A stretch of 64,000 nt of DNA from Edaphobacter bradus (GTDB taxonomy: Bacteria; Acidobacteriota; Terriglobia; Terriglobales; Acidobacteriaceae), in NCBI RefSeq assembly GCF_025685645.1, contig NZ_JAGSYF010000001.1, positions 620,001 through 684,000 of the forward strand, in the 5' to 3' direction. Shown here piece after piece: positions 26,544-35,969 of this stretch (the stretch's first letter is position 1; the number at the start of each line of letters is the position of its first letter). Below the pieces are notes generated by a model. That model was not told where the DNA came from. It did no database searches and saw nothing but the letters and a program-made list of their open reading frames with translations. Both the position numbers and the translations under genes were made by a program.

Positions 26544-27218
26544 TCATGGAAACGTCTTTAGCGGCAAATACACCAGCGAACGTTCAGCAAGGAAGTTATG
26601 CGGATGGCTTGCGGAGAGGATGGCTTCAATCGCAATCTGTACGTTGCCGGAGGTGCCGTTCTTGAAGCCGACCGGACAGGAGAGGCCAGAGGCAAGCTGG
26701 CGGTGGACCTGGCTCTCGGTCGTTCGCGCGCCAATGGCTCCCCAGCTTACGAGGTCGGAGACATATTGCGGCGAGATCATGTCGAGATACTCAGTGCCGC
26801 AGGGAACGCCCATCTCCGCCAGATCGAGAAGCAGCCGGCGTGCAATGCGCAATCCGTCACTGATGCGGAATGATTCGTCGAAGTAAGGATCGTTGATCAA
26901 CCCCTTCCAGCCAATCGTGGTACGCGGTTTCTCGAAATACACACGCATCACGATCAGAAGATCGCTGGAAAGCTCCGCAACCGCCGCCCTCAGCAATCCC
27001 GCATATTCCCTGGCAGCAATCGGATCATGGATGGAGCAGGGGCCGACAACGACGACCAGGCGGTCGTCTGACCCGTTGAGGATGTCGATGATCTGACGAC
27101 GTGCTTCGAAGACAGTACGCGAAGCGTTCTCTGTGAGAGGCATCTCCTCCTCAAGGAAAATTGGAGGAAGAACGAGTCTGCTGGATTTGATCCTGAGGTT
27201 ATTTGTGGGATAAAGTAT
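26544..27218 (-). pseudogene. aroG: 3-deoxy-7-phosphoheptulonate synthase (DAHP synthase, class I), broken
   Basis: The frame reads as the N-terminal 60 percent of a class I DAHP synthase: NLRIKSSRLVLPP, MPLTENASRTVFEARRQI, VVVVGPCSIHDPIAA, RVYFEKPRTTIGWKGLINDP and CPVGFKNGTSGN. It then breaks after HPHNFL and ends in an unrelated tail, losing the C-terminal third of the barrel. Homology extends upstream of the first ATG to the codon at 27216-27218, where the expected start codon is ATA instead of ATG. Intact enzymes have about 350 aa and condense PEP with erythrose-4-phosphate to begin aromatic amino acid synthesis. Two independent lesions mark it as a pseudogene. Confidence 0.85.
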
Positions 27219-27670
27219 GGCCGCTTGATCAGAATACTAGGTATGGCTCGCCCGCTCCATCGCTGGTGCAAACACCCTGCTGCTTAGAGGCGGGTTACGC
27301 GGATCGATGCGGTTGAGTTGAACAGTTGTACCACTAGCAAATGCGAGCCTCAGGCATCCGAACTCGACCGTTCGCTCTCAACGAGCGAGAACAGGCCTTC
27401 AGGTGAACTGAGCCGCTAGACGGTCCCCGCATTAGTAAGCGGAAGTTCAGCTCCTCGTGCCACTCTTCCGAGTAAGCCCTTCATTTGGGAGCAATTCGAC
27501 GATGAGTCAAAGATCGATGAGTCGCTCAGTGCACCGCACCAGATGGCTATGGAAAAGGTGTAGTACGTTGAGATGATTGTGCTCGATGCCAACGCAACTA
27601 GTAGGTGCCGTCCTTGGCAAATGCGTCCGGCACCTACCGGATCAATACTCCCAACACGAGCCCGAAGTAA
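27219..27670. other. Gene-free stretch
   Basis: No gene, RNA or repeat is recognised between the broken aroG and the CGNR gene. Confidence 0.45.
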
Positions 27671-28270
27671 TCATTGTTGGCTTGCTCTTGCTCGAAACGC
27701 AGCTACTTTGGCGCGGTTTCCGCAGCCTGTAGACGTGCACCATCTTCTGCGGTGGCCTTTCGTACGGTCATAGAACCACATGACACAATCGCGGCCTTCG
27801 CAATGCCGGACGAGCTCGAAATCACCATCCGCGAGCAGGTCGGCGACCGCTTCCGCGACCGGAGCCAGGAATGCCTCAACCGTCTCTTTGCCGTAGACAC
27901 GAGTCACACGAATGTTCCTCGCGTCGTATATCGTAAGCACTGCATGACTCGGAGCGTCCGCCAGGAATCTGTTGAGCGCGACCAGCGAAGGTTTCTTCCC
28001 GGACTTTCGATCCTGAAAGGCCGCGAGCGCAATGTCACGAAGCTCTCTTGCCCCTTTAAGTAGTACGCCGTCGCCGAAAGGAAGTGACCTTTTCGCGACG
28101 GGGACTTCGAGCCTCCTGAGCCAGGCTTTCACGTCGCTGTCGCTCTGCAGTGTGTCTGTCAGTTGTCCCTCGACTATCCGACGAGTGTTGATGAAGTTGA
28201 TCGCCAGATCGTCGCCCACGAAATCGAGATGGTCCTCGTTCGTCGGAGCTTTTAAAAGAGTGTTCTTCAT
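27671..28270 (-). CDS. CGNR zinc-finger protein with ABATE-type N-terminus
   Basis: The 199-aa protein has the two-part architecture of this family. The N-terminal alpha/beta domain (DFVGDDLAINFINTRRI, about 17-33) is thought to bind a ligand. The C-terminal zinc finger is seen in RHCEGRDCVMWFYDRTKGHR, then WCTSTGCGNRAKVAAFRAR, with the four Cys and the CGNR motif intact. These proteins are presumed stress or antibiotic-related transcription regulators. It is divergent from the SDR-RidA genes, with a perfect inverted repeat in the gap. Confidence 0.88.
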   Translation of the reverse strand: MKNTLLKAPTNEDHLDFVGDDLAINFINTRRIVEGQLTDTLQSDSDVKAWLRRLEVPVAKRSLPFGDGVLLKGARELRDIALAAFQDRKSGKKPSLVALNRFLADAPSHAVLTIYDARNIRVTRVYGKETVEAFLAPVAEAVADLLADGDFELVRHCEGRDCVMWFYDRTKGHRRRWCTSTGCGNRAKVAAFRARASQQ

Positions 28271-28516
28271 GGCCCTCTCCAGTGGTAACCGCAGAATCCT
28301 TGTTTACACATTACTTTGATTCTTCAACAGGTGAACCCGGTTCAATCTGTCGTTCTGAAAAAATCGCTGCGCTCTACTAGGGCTCGATGTGCTCTTCAAG
28401 AAGCGCTTCGTCCCAATCTGAAGTACCTCGTCTATCGTCCGAAGTTGATTGCAGACACCAAATTGTCAGCTGCGCCTGGGAGAACTCTCAAGAACGACAT
28501 GTCATCTGCAAGTGCG

Positions 28517-28549
28517 TGTAACGTTTTATGAATCGTTTATATCGTTACA
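28517..28549. promoter_or_regulatory. Inverted repeat TGTAACG-N19-CGTTACA
   Basis: Perfect 7-bp arms at 28517-28523 and 28543-28549 lie in the 377-bp gap between the divergent CGNR and SDR genes, about 100 bp before the SDR start. It is a plausible operator for the CGNR protein. The rest of the gap has no gene. Confidence 0.45.
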
Positions 28550-28647
28550 AGAATCTATTTTGGTGTAACTGAGACGGTCACGCGGCAAGACGCGCAGATC
28601 GCTTTTGGTTCGCAGTCATCCGCACAAAAACAAAAGGAGCGATATAT

Positions 28648-29376
28648 ATGGCAAGCAATCAAAAGACGGTAATCGTGACGGGCGCCTCTCAAGGAATCGG
28701 CGCTGCAGTAGTAAGGGCGTTCCTGGAACGTGGCTATAACGTAGTGGGCACCTCTCGCAATGCGACAAAGTCGGCCGAGTTGAAGGCTTCCGAGAAGCTT
28801 GTGTTGGTGGACGGAGACATCGGCCAGGCGGCTACTGCACAGAAGGTGGTCGATGCCGCTGTTCAGAAGTTTGGCTCGATTGATGTCGTTGTCAACAACG
28901 CTGGCATCTTCTCGGTGAAGCCCTTCACTGATTACAGTGCTGATGATTTCCGTGCCCTCGTATCGACGAATCTCGAAGGCTACATCTACATTACCCAGCT
29001 CGCGGTCAAGCAGATGCTCGCTCAGAAGTCGGGCGGAAGCGTTGTGGGCATTACGTCATCGCTGGTTGAAAATCCCATCGGTGGCTTGCCGGTGTCCCTG
29101 CCGATGATTACGAAGGGCGGTCTCGAGGCCATCACACGTAGCTTGGCCGCGGAGTATGCGAAGGAGCACATCCGCTTCAATACGGTCGCGCCTGGCGTTG
29201 TTGACACTCCTCTTCACAAAGACAACCCAAAGGACTTCCTCAAGACCTTGTCGCCGATGGGCACGATCTCCACTTCGGAGGACATTGCAAGCGCGGTGGT
29301 CTATCTCACCGAATCGCGCCAGATCACTGGGGAGGTGCTGCACGTGGACGGCGGTCAGCACAACGGCAAATGGTAA
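28648..29376 (+). CDS. Short-chain dehydrogenase/reductase, catalytic Tyr not conserved
   Basis: The 242-aa Rossmann enzyme has a cofactor motif TGASQGIGAAVVRAF (about 11-25), NNAG near 87 and catalytic Ser in GITSSLVENP. At the expected YxxxK motif the sequence is PMITKGGLEAITRSLAAEY, with Lys present and Pro in place of Tyr. The C-terminus GEVLHVDGGQ is typical. A ribosome-binding site AAGGAG lies before the ATG. The stop overlaps the ATG of the RidA-type gene (ATGGTAA), so the two are translationally coupled. Whether it still reduces a carbonyl is uncertain. Confidence 0.88.
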   Translation: MASNQKTVIVTGASQGIGAAVVRAFLERGYNVVGTSRNATKSAELKASEKLVLVDGDIGQAATAQKVVDAAVQKFGSIDVVVNNAGIFSVKPFTDYSADDFRALVSTNLEGYIYITQLAVKQMLAQKSGGSVVGITSSLVENPIGGLPVSLPMITKGGLEAITRSLAAEYAKEHIRFNTVAPGVVDTPLHKDNPKDFLKTLSPMGTISTSEDIASAVVYLTESRQITGEVLHVDGGQHNGKW

Positions 29377-29858
29377 GCCTGAGCAGTTCGCAGCATGCCA
29401 GCGCGGAACGTCGGCTGCAGGATCTCGGGATCGTGCTCCCCAACGCTCCCCATCCGCTTGGCTCATACGTCGAGGCAGTGCAATCAGGCAGCCTGCTCTT
29501 CCTCAGTGGAATGTTGCCGATCAAGGATGGCAAGCCTCAATACGTCGGGCGTCTGGGCAAGGAACTCGATGCAGATGCTGGCCGTGATGCTCTGCGAACC
29601 GCGACCCTGAATGCTCTATCCGCTGCGAAGGAGCACATCGGTTCTCTGGACCGCGTGAGTAAGGTCGTCCGCGTTGGAGTCTATCTGGCTACGTCTGAAG
29701 ACTTCTACAACCAGCCCATCGTCGCGGACGCAGCATCGGAGCTTCTCCGGGATGTATTTGGAGAGGGCAAGACGTCCGTGCGGTCCGTCTTCGGAGTAGC
29801 CAGCTTGCCACTCGGCCTACCGGTCATGCTAGAGGTGACGTTCGAAGTCAATAGCTGA
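29370..29858 (+). CDS. RidA/YjgF-family protein
   Basis: This 162-aa protein has the RidA trimer fold: LFLSGMLPIKDGK near 43, LDRVSKVVRVGVYLATSEDF near 94, and SVRSVFGVASLPLGLPVMLE with the conserved substrate-contacting Arg. RidA proteins hydrolyse reactive enamines and imines; several homologues differ in substrate. Its start overlaps the SDR stop by seven bases. It is longer at the N-terminus than classical RidA (about 128 aa), placing it nearer the Rid subfamilies linked to other enzymes. Confidence 0.88.
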   Translation: MVSLSSSQHASAERRLQDLGIVLPNAPHPLGSYVEAVQSGSLLFLSGMLPIKDGKPQYVGRLGKELDADAGRDALRTATLNALSAAKEHIGSLDRVSKVVRVGVYLATSEDFYNQPIVADAASELLRDVFGEGKTSVRSVFGVASLPLGLPVMLEVTFEVNS

Positions 29859-29954
29859 GAAGGAGGGAGCGATGCTCCCTCCTTCTCAGAATCCTTCAAC
29901 GTATGAAACGTTCATTCCCTGCACCCTGCCGGTTTTGACCGGCGCACGGAGAAA

Positions 29955-30422
29955 ATGACGATGACAACATATCAGAAAGATATCGCGGTAGCTGATTCGA
30001 CTCAGGAGATCGCAAAAGTGCAGTACACCGCCAAGACCCATACTTCGGGCGGTCGGCGCGGCGGCGTCTCCCGCAGTGATGATGGCCGCTTAGATGTTAA
30101 GTTCACGTCCCCCGTAGTCCCGGGAACTGGTACCAACCCGGAGCAGTTGTTTGCCGCTGGTTGGTCCGCCTGTTTCATTAGCGCGATAGGGCTTGTGGCC
30201 AACAAGATGAAGGTCAAACTTCCGGCTGAGGTAGCCGTCGATGCCGAAATTGACCTGTGCAATTCTGGCGACGTTTACTTCCTCCGAGCAAGGCTAAACG
30301 TCAGTCTGCCGGGCTTGGAGCGCGAAGTCGCCCAGGCCATTGTGGACGCCACGCACGGCGAGACATGTGCATATTCCAACGCTACACGGGGCAACGTCGA
30401 CGTTACGCTCAACTTGGTGTAA
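29955..30422 (+). CDS. ohr: Organic hydroperoxide resistance protein (Ohr/OsmC family)
   Basis: The 155-aa protein shows both redox Cys of Ohr: Cys73 in AAGWSACFISAIG and Cys138 in GETCAYSNATRGNVDV. It would reduce organic hydroperoxides with thiol electrons in the cytoplasm. Two ATG codons (29955, 29961) are close together; GGAGAAA is better spaced for the second. It lies 96 bp after the RidA gene, in a run of oxidative-stress genes on the same strand. Confidence 0.9.
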   Translation: MTMTTYQKDIAVADSTQEIAKVQYTAKTHTSGGRRGGVSRSDDGRLDVKFTSPVVPGTGTNPEQLFAAGWSACFISAIGLVANKMKVKLPAEVAVDAEIDLCNSGDVYFLRARLNVSLPGLEREVAQAIVDATHGETCAYSNATRGNVDVTLNLV

Positions 30423-30536
30423 GCCGGACCTGTAGCAGACCGCGTGACAAGGACTGAGTCGGCTCTTGCGGGCTGTGATTGCGGCAAGAGCGTGACGAAC
30501 TATGACTTCAATCTTGATGCAACGAAGGAGATAAAT

Positions 30537-31331
30537 ATGACACTCTCGCAAACATACCGAACTGCTTTGATTGCAATTGCAGGAACCCTACTGACAGCGA
30601 TGTTTCACACGGAAGCGGTCGCTCAGGCGAACTCCCCTCGAGGGGTTAGAAACATTGTCATTGTGCACGGTGCGTGGGCCGATGGATCAAGCTGGTCCAA
30701 AGTGATTCCACTGCTTCAAGCCAAGGGAATGCATGTGGTCGCCGTGCAGAACCCATTGACCTCGCTCGCTGACGACGTTGCCGCCACCAAGCGCGCCATC
30801 GCATTGCAGGATGGCCCTGTACTGCTAGTGGGCCATTCTTATGGGGGAGTGGTTATCACGGAGGCTGGAAACGATCCAAAGGTAGTCGGCTTGGTTTATG
30901 TGGCTGCGCTCGCGCCGTCGGATGGTGAGTCCGTTGCTTCGGTCACCAAACCGTTTCCGCCGGCTCCGCTAGGCAGCGAAGTCCGGGGGGATGCTGAAGG
31001 TTTTCTGACGGTGACCCCAAAGGGAATCGCTGAAGACTTGGCCCAGGATCTGTCAGACAAGGAGAAGCAGCTGTTGACGGCGACACAGGGTCCCACAGCA
31101 GCAGCTGTTTTTGGGGCCACAATCACGACCGCCGCGTGGAAGACCAAGCCATCCTGGTGCGTGATTGCCAGCAACGATCGCGCTGTTTCTCCGGAGCTTG
31201 AGAAGGCCGAAGCGGCGGCAATGAAGGCTACATCGATCACTGTTCCCTCCAGTCACGTGCCAATGCTTTCTCAACCGAAAGCAGTCGCAGACTTAATCGA
31301 GCAAGCTGCAGCGAAAGCCGGGAGCCGATGA
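30537..31331 (+). CDS. Exported alpha/beta hydrolase
   Basis: About 264 aa. Residues 1-30 form a signal peptide ending AVAQA. The oxyanion segment IVIVHGAWADGSSW and the nucleophile elbow VGHSYGG (Ser about 101) are intact. The late His is in SSHVPMLSQPKAV. This pattern matches the esterase-like hydrolases related to plant hydroxynitrile lyases. AAGGAG seven bases before the ATG at 30537 decides the start over an earlier frame opening at 30444. The next gene overlaps its stop by ATGA. Confidence 0.88.
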   Translation: MTLSQTYRTALIAIAGTLLTAMFHTEAVAQANSPRGVRNIVIVHGAWADGSSWSKVIPLLQAKGMHVVAVQNPLTSLADDVAATKRAIALQDGPVLLVGHSYGGVVITEAGNDPKVVGLVYVAALAPSDGESVASVTKPFPPAPLGSEVRGDAEGFLTVTPKGIAEDLAQDLSDKEKQLLTATQGPTAAAVFGATITTAAWKTKPSWCVIASNDRAVSPELEKAEAAAMKATSITVPSSHVPMLSQPKAVADLIEQAAAKAGSR

Positions 31332-31846
31332 TCCCGGTTCATGAAGACGCAGAAGTGAGTACTACCATTTGCAAAGCATTGGCCGGTTCGAGGTGGTCAA
31401 GGGGGCAAGATTTTATGGGTAAAAGTCTCGCACTACGGTCAATTCGCTTGTTCGTGTCCGTGAACCTTCTGTATGCCGCCATCTTTCTCAAGTTTACAGG
31501 GGTGCCAGATTCCGTGACCCTGTTCACGCAGATGTCGCAAGCGGTCCACGGGTTGGTATCTCAGCCGGTATTCCGGCTAGGGTCAGGGGTGTTCGAGACG
31601 GTGGTCGCGGTTCTGCTCCTGATCCCGAAAACAGCCAGATTGGGAGCGGGATTGACTGTTGTGTGGATGACTGCCGTAATTCTCAGTCACATTTTCGTAT
31701 TGGGATATGGCTGGTTCTTTGTCGATGCTCTCATGGTGATGATACTGGCTGTCATATATCTCTTGCTGACACGCAGGCACTCCCATCAGGGCGAACCCGA
31801 TTTTTTCCCGAAACCAAAAGGCAATAACACAAGGAGTGTCTTATGA
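31328..31846 (+). CDS. DoxX-like membrane protein
   Basis: Four predicted membrane helices (LFVSVNLLYAAIFLKF, then FETVVAVLLLIP, then AGLTVVWMTAVILSHIFVLG, then DALMVMILAVIYLLL) follow the DoxX/DoxD-like pattern. Members are linked to redox stress but the biochemical role is open. The ATG at 31328 overlaps the hydrolase stop. A second ATG at 31415, just before the first helix, may be the real start. The last four bases overlap the ferritin-like gene. Confidence 0.7.
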   Translation: MIPVHEDAEVSTTICKALAGSRWSRGQDFMGKSLALRSIRLFVSVNLLYAAIFLKFTGVPDSVTLFTQMSQAVHGLVSQPVFRLGSGVFETVVAVLLLIPKTARLGAGLTVVWMTAVILSHIFVLGYGWFFVDALMVMILAVIYLLLTRRHSHQGEPDFFPKPKGNNTRSVL

Positions 31847-32874
31847 GCAGTTCCAGCACAGTATCGACACAGAGCCGCCGCTCGTTCTTTAAGATGACGG
31901 CAACAGGTGCGGCCATGGCCATACCCGGCTTCGCTTTGATGAATGGAACAGAGATTGCCTTCGCCGAATCAAAGCCATCACTCAACGACAGCGATGTAGC
32001 CGTATTGCAGTTCCTCGCAGCGGCAGAACTCGTCGAATCTGATCTTTGGGAACAATATTGCGAACTCGCGACCAACAATCCCGGCTATCGCAAAGCCCTT
32101 CAGGGGATTGATGAATCGCTTCCCGACTACATCTGTGGGGTATTGGAAGACGAGCGCAGCCATGCCACCTTCATCAATGCCTTCCTGGTCGCTGCCGGCA
32201 AAACACCAATCAACCTCGATTCCTTCCGCACCTTGCCCAGTGTCCTAGTCGAAGGCGCGAAGAACATCGGCCGCCTGACCAACCTGAAGAGTTTGACCGT
32301 CGATACGAGTTACTACCAGCGTTACCGCCAGGCAGGAAACCCCGACTTCGGAGATGACTTCGGCCAGATAGCCAACATCGTCAACCAGCCCACAATTCCT
32401 ACTTCCGAGTCGATTGGCGGAGATGAGCTCCGTTCCATTGCACAGACCGCTGCCTTCCACTTTGCTTCAATCGAGCAAGGTGGAAGCAGCCTCTACACCT
32501 CGTTTATGACTAAAGTCACCAACCTCGACGTCGTGGCAATCCTCGCCTCCATCGGCCCCATGGAGGTCTACCACTTCGCCGTCTTCCAAACGGCCCTTGA
32601 ACGAATCCGCACACTCGCAGGCCACGACGGCCCGAGCTTTCCCGACATCCGGGAGAACCCGAGCCGCGGCGACATCATGCCTGAACCCAGCACCTTTCTG
32701 GATAAAAGCCTGCCCGTCTGCTCCGTCATCAGGCCCCGCAACACCAATACCGCGGGAGCGGTTGCGGCCGCGACGGGCCTGGTAAATTCCGGCCTGTTCC
32801 TGGGCCAAAGCCAGGCCTTCTTCGACGCAGTCGTACCGCTCGCCAAAGCAGCGGACGCCGCACTCCGAAGCTAA
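31843..32874 (+). CDS. Exported ferritin-like protein with Tat signal
   Basis: The 343-aa protein starts with a twin-arginine signal (SRRSFFKMTATGAAMAIPGF, about 11-30). The mature part has the ferritin-like helices LQFLAAAELVESDLWEQY and VLEDERSHATFINAFLVAAG, with Glu/His metal-ligand candidates, then AQTAAFHFASIEQGGSSLY. It belongs to the ferritin-like domain group common in soil bacteria; oxidoreductase or iron storage is possible but unproven. It overlaps the preceding gene by four bases (ATGA). A hairpin follows. Confidence 0.85.
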   Translation: MSSSSTVSTQSRRSFFKMTATGAAMAIPGFALMNGTEIAFAESKPSLNDSDVAVLQFLAAAELVESDLWEQYCELATNNPGYRKALQGIDESLPDYICGVLEDERSHATFINAFLVAAGKTPINLDSFRTLPSVLVEGAKNIGRLTNLKSLTVDTSYYQRYRQAGNPDFGDDFGQIANIVNQPTIPTSESIGGDELRSIAQTAAFHFASIEQGGSSLYTSFMTKVTNLDVVAILASIGPMEVYHFAVFQTALERIRTLAGHDGPSFPDIRENPSRGDIMPEPSTFLDKSLPVCSVIRPRNTNTAGAVAAATGLVNSGLFLGQSQAFFDAVVPLAKAADAALRS

Positions 32875-32887
32875 AAGAAACTAACCG

Positions 32888-32929
32888 GGCGGAGAGATCA
32901 GCCGACTCATCTTCGACCTCCTCTCCGCC
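32888..32929 (+). terminator. Possible terminator after the ferritin-like gene
   Basis: A 9-bp perfect stem (GGCGGAGAG and CTCTCCGCC) has a 24-nt loop. The loop is long and no T-run follows, so the call is tentative. Confidence 0.35.
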
Positions 32930-33106
32930 AATTCTCCTCCGCGATCCCCGAATTGCTCATAGCAGGGTTGCTCAAAAATGTCTTTACTCTTCCCAGGTGC
33001 CATCCAACGACTCCTCCTGTTATAGCTCGAGGCATCTCATAGGACAGAGCAAATTGAGGTCGGGGGCCACAACAGGAAGCATCAACTACAACGGAGAACC
33101 GCACCT

Positions 33107-35969
33107 ATGGATTTTCAAATTTTCAAGCGCAACTGGGAGAACACCATGACCCTCGAAAAAGTGTCATACACCGCCTATAACCGTATAGCAGGCGGTTGGA
33201 AGAACATCCTAATGAAGCATCCGCTCTTGCATCTTGTATGCGTCTTTTTGCTGGCCGCGCAGGCAACTCCAACTGTAGTCCAGGCCCAAGTATCTTCGGC
33301 TCCGGCCAGTACGCCATGAGGTTGTGGGTGAAGCCCGACCAGTTGGCGAAGCTTGGCATCACCATTACGGACATTTCCAACGCGATCCAGGCGCAAAACA
33401 CAGTCAACCCCGCAGGTCAGGTCGAGGAGAACCGGCTCCAAAAAACCAGCAATTCACTTATGCCGTGCTTGCTCAAGGACGCCTGAAATCGCCGGAAGAG
33501 TTTGGCAACGTGGTCGTCCGCGAAGCGCCCAATGGTGGCATCGTCCGGGTGAAAGATGTGGCCCGCGTTGAACTAGGCACGCAGGACTACAGCATGCTCA
33601 GTCGTTGAACGGCAAGTCCGCTGCCGTGATTGCTGTCTACCAACTACCCGGAACTAACGCTGTGCAAACGGTGCAGGGCGTGCGGAAGCTCATGGCTCAG
33701 ATGAAGCAGCGGTTCCCCGAGGATATGGACTACGCCATATCGCTCGACCAGACAGCCTCGGTCACAGAAGGCATGAAAGAGATTCTCGTGACACTCTTGA
33801 TCGCGATTGTGCTGGTAATCCTCGTGGTCTATCTCTTTTTGCAGGACTGGCGCGCCACACTGATTCCATTGTTGGCAGTGCCTGTCTCCCTGGTTGGAAC
33901 CTTTATCCTCTTTCCGCTGTTCGGTTTCTCCATTAACACGCTTTCATTGTTCGGGTTGGTACTCGCTATCGGCCTGGTGGTCGACGACGCGATCGTTGTT
34001 GTCGAAGGTGTGCAGCGCCATATCGAAGAGGGCCTGAACCCCAAGGACGCGGCTCGAAAAGCGATGGAAGAGCTAACCGGCCCGGTGATTGGAATCGCGC
34101 TAGTTCTCTCGTCAGTCTTTGTGCCGACAGCTTTCATCCCCGGCATCACGGGAAGGTTGTATCAGCAATTCGCGGTCACGATCGCCATCTCGGTTGTGCT
34201 GTCCGCATTCAATGCACTGACCCTCAGCCCGGCGCTGGCCGGGCTCCTGCTGCGGCAAAAGAAAGAGAGCCATGGGCTTTTGCAGCGTTTTTTCAACCGG
34301 TTCAATCGCCTGTTCGAGCGCGCTACGGGAGGCTACGTCCACGGGTCCGGCGTGCTCCTTCGCAAGGGTGCAGTGGTGCTGGTGCTGCTGGTGATTTGGC
34401 GCAGCCGGATTGTTCTTTGGCAGTCGTCTACCGTCCAGCTTCCTGCCCGATGAGGACCAGGGATATCTCTACATCAACATGCAGCTTCCTAAGGCGACGT
34501 CGCTCGAGCGCACCAGCGCGGCAGCGAGACAGGTGGAGCAGGTTCTCGCCGACACTCCCGGCGTCCAGTACACCACGAGCGTGGTTGGCTTCAGCCTGCT
34601 CAGCCTTGTCCGCACCAGTTACAACGGCTTCTTTTGGGTCAGCCTTAAACCCTGGGACGAGCGCAAGAGCCAGGCTGAACAATATCAGGCCATCAAGGCA
34701 CGTTTGAACCAGGAGCTCAGGAATCTGCCCGCCGGGACGGTCTTCAGCTTCTCGCCGCCGGCGATCCCAGGCATAGGCACTTCCGGAGGAGTTTCGTTTG
34801 TCCTCGAGGACCGCGCCGGCAAGGACGTGCAATTTCTGCCGGTTAACTTAGACAAATTCGTCGCAGCCGCTCGCAAGCGCCCTGAGATTGGTTCGATCTT
34901 CACCACATTCGTGCCCGGCGTGCCGCAAAAGTTCATCCAGGTGGACCGGGAGAAGGTACTTAAACAGGGCGTTGCATTGCCGGAAGTCTACAACACCATT
35001 CAGGCGAACATGGGTGGCCTGTTCGTCAACTATTACAACGAGTTCGGCCGAACCTGGCAGGTGTACATAGAGTCCGAAGCTCCCTATCGGTCGGATACCG
35101 AGAACCTTGGACAGTTCTACGTGCGCAACAACCAGGGCGAAATGGTGCCGCTATCCGCTCTTGCAGACTTTGAGACACGCTCAGGCCCAGAGTTCACGAT
35201 GCGCTACAACGAATATCGGTCAGCGCAGATCAATGCTGGCGCCGCGCCCGGATACAGCGCGGATCAGGCAAGAGCGGCACTCGAAGATGTCTTCAAACAA
35301 ACAATGCCTCATGAGATGGGCTTCGGCTACATGGGCATGTCGTACCAGGAGAAGAAGGCGGAGGAGGGAGTACCGTCTTCGGCCGTCTTCGGATTCTCGC
35401 TCCTCTTCGTCTTCCTGATTCTGGCGGCGTTGTATGAAAGCTGGACCTTGCCATTTAGCGTTCTGCTCAGCACGCCGGTCGCGGTCTTCGGGGCGTTTGG
35501 AGTGCTGTGGCTGCGCCGCGTCGTGCTCGGCCTCTTCCTACCGCCTTACATGGTTCAGATGGAGAACGATGTCTATGCGCAGATCGGGCTGGTGATGCTG
35601 ATCGGGCTGGCCGCGAAGAACGCAATTCTTATTGTCGAGTTTGCGAAGGAACAGTACGAGCATGGCAAGCCGCTGATGGACGCGGCACTCGAAGGCGCAC
35701 GGCTTCGACTGCGGCCCATCATGATGACATCGTTCGCGTTCATTCTCGGCTGCGTGCCGCTCTGGACGGCGTCGGGCGCTGGCTCCGTCGCGCGCCAGAT
35801 CATGGGCACGACCGTGATCGGAGGCATGACCGCGGCAAGTGTGTTCGGCATATTTACTGTCCCGGCGATTTTCTATCTCGTGGAGAAATGGTCCGCAGCG
35901 GCTCGAGCGCGCGTGATGGCGACTTCATCTCAGCACAGTGCGCTTACGGAGGGTGAACAAGATGCGTAA
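33107..35969 (+). pseudogene. RND multidrug efflux pump (AcrB/MexB type), decayed
   Basis: A start with ribosome-binding site GGAGA leads into 60-70 codons not typical of RND pumps. The frame then joins AcrB-like sequence from about residue 180 on: FGSGQYAMRLWVKPDQLAKL, NGKSAAVIAVYQLPGTNA, VVDDAIVVVE with the proton-relay Asp pair, [20 protein letters not shown] and [20 protein letters not shown]. The reading frame breaks near 33,290, in the A-run near 33,440, near 33,600 and near 34,397. Two larger pieces remain open (33605-34453 and 34410-35969). The first 180 residues and the partner membrane fusion gene are missing. It precedes an intact outer-membrane factor gene. Confidence 0.85.

Noticed and set aside
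33430..33445. A-run in the RND gene as a transcriptional slippage site
   Set aside because: Three other frame breaks and a missing N-terminus make rescue by slippage pointless.
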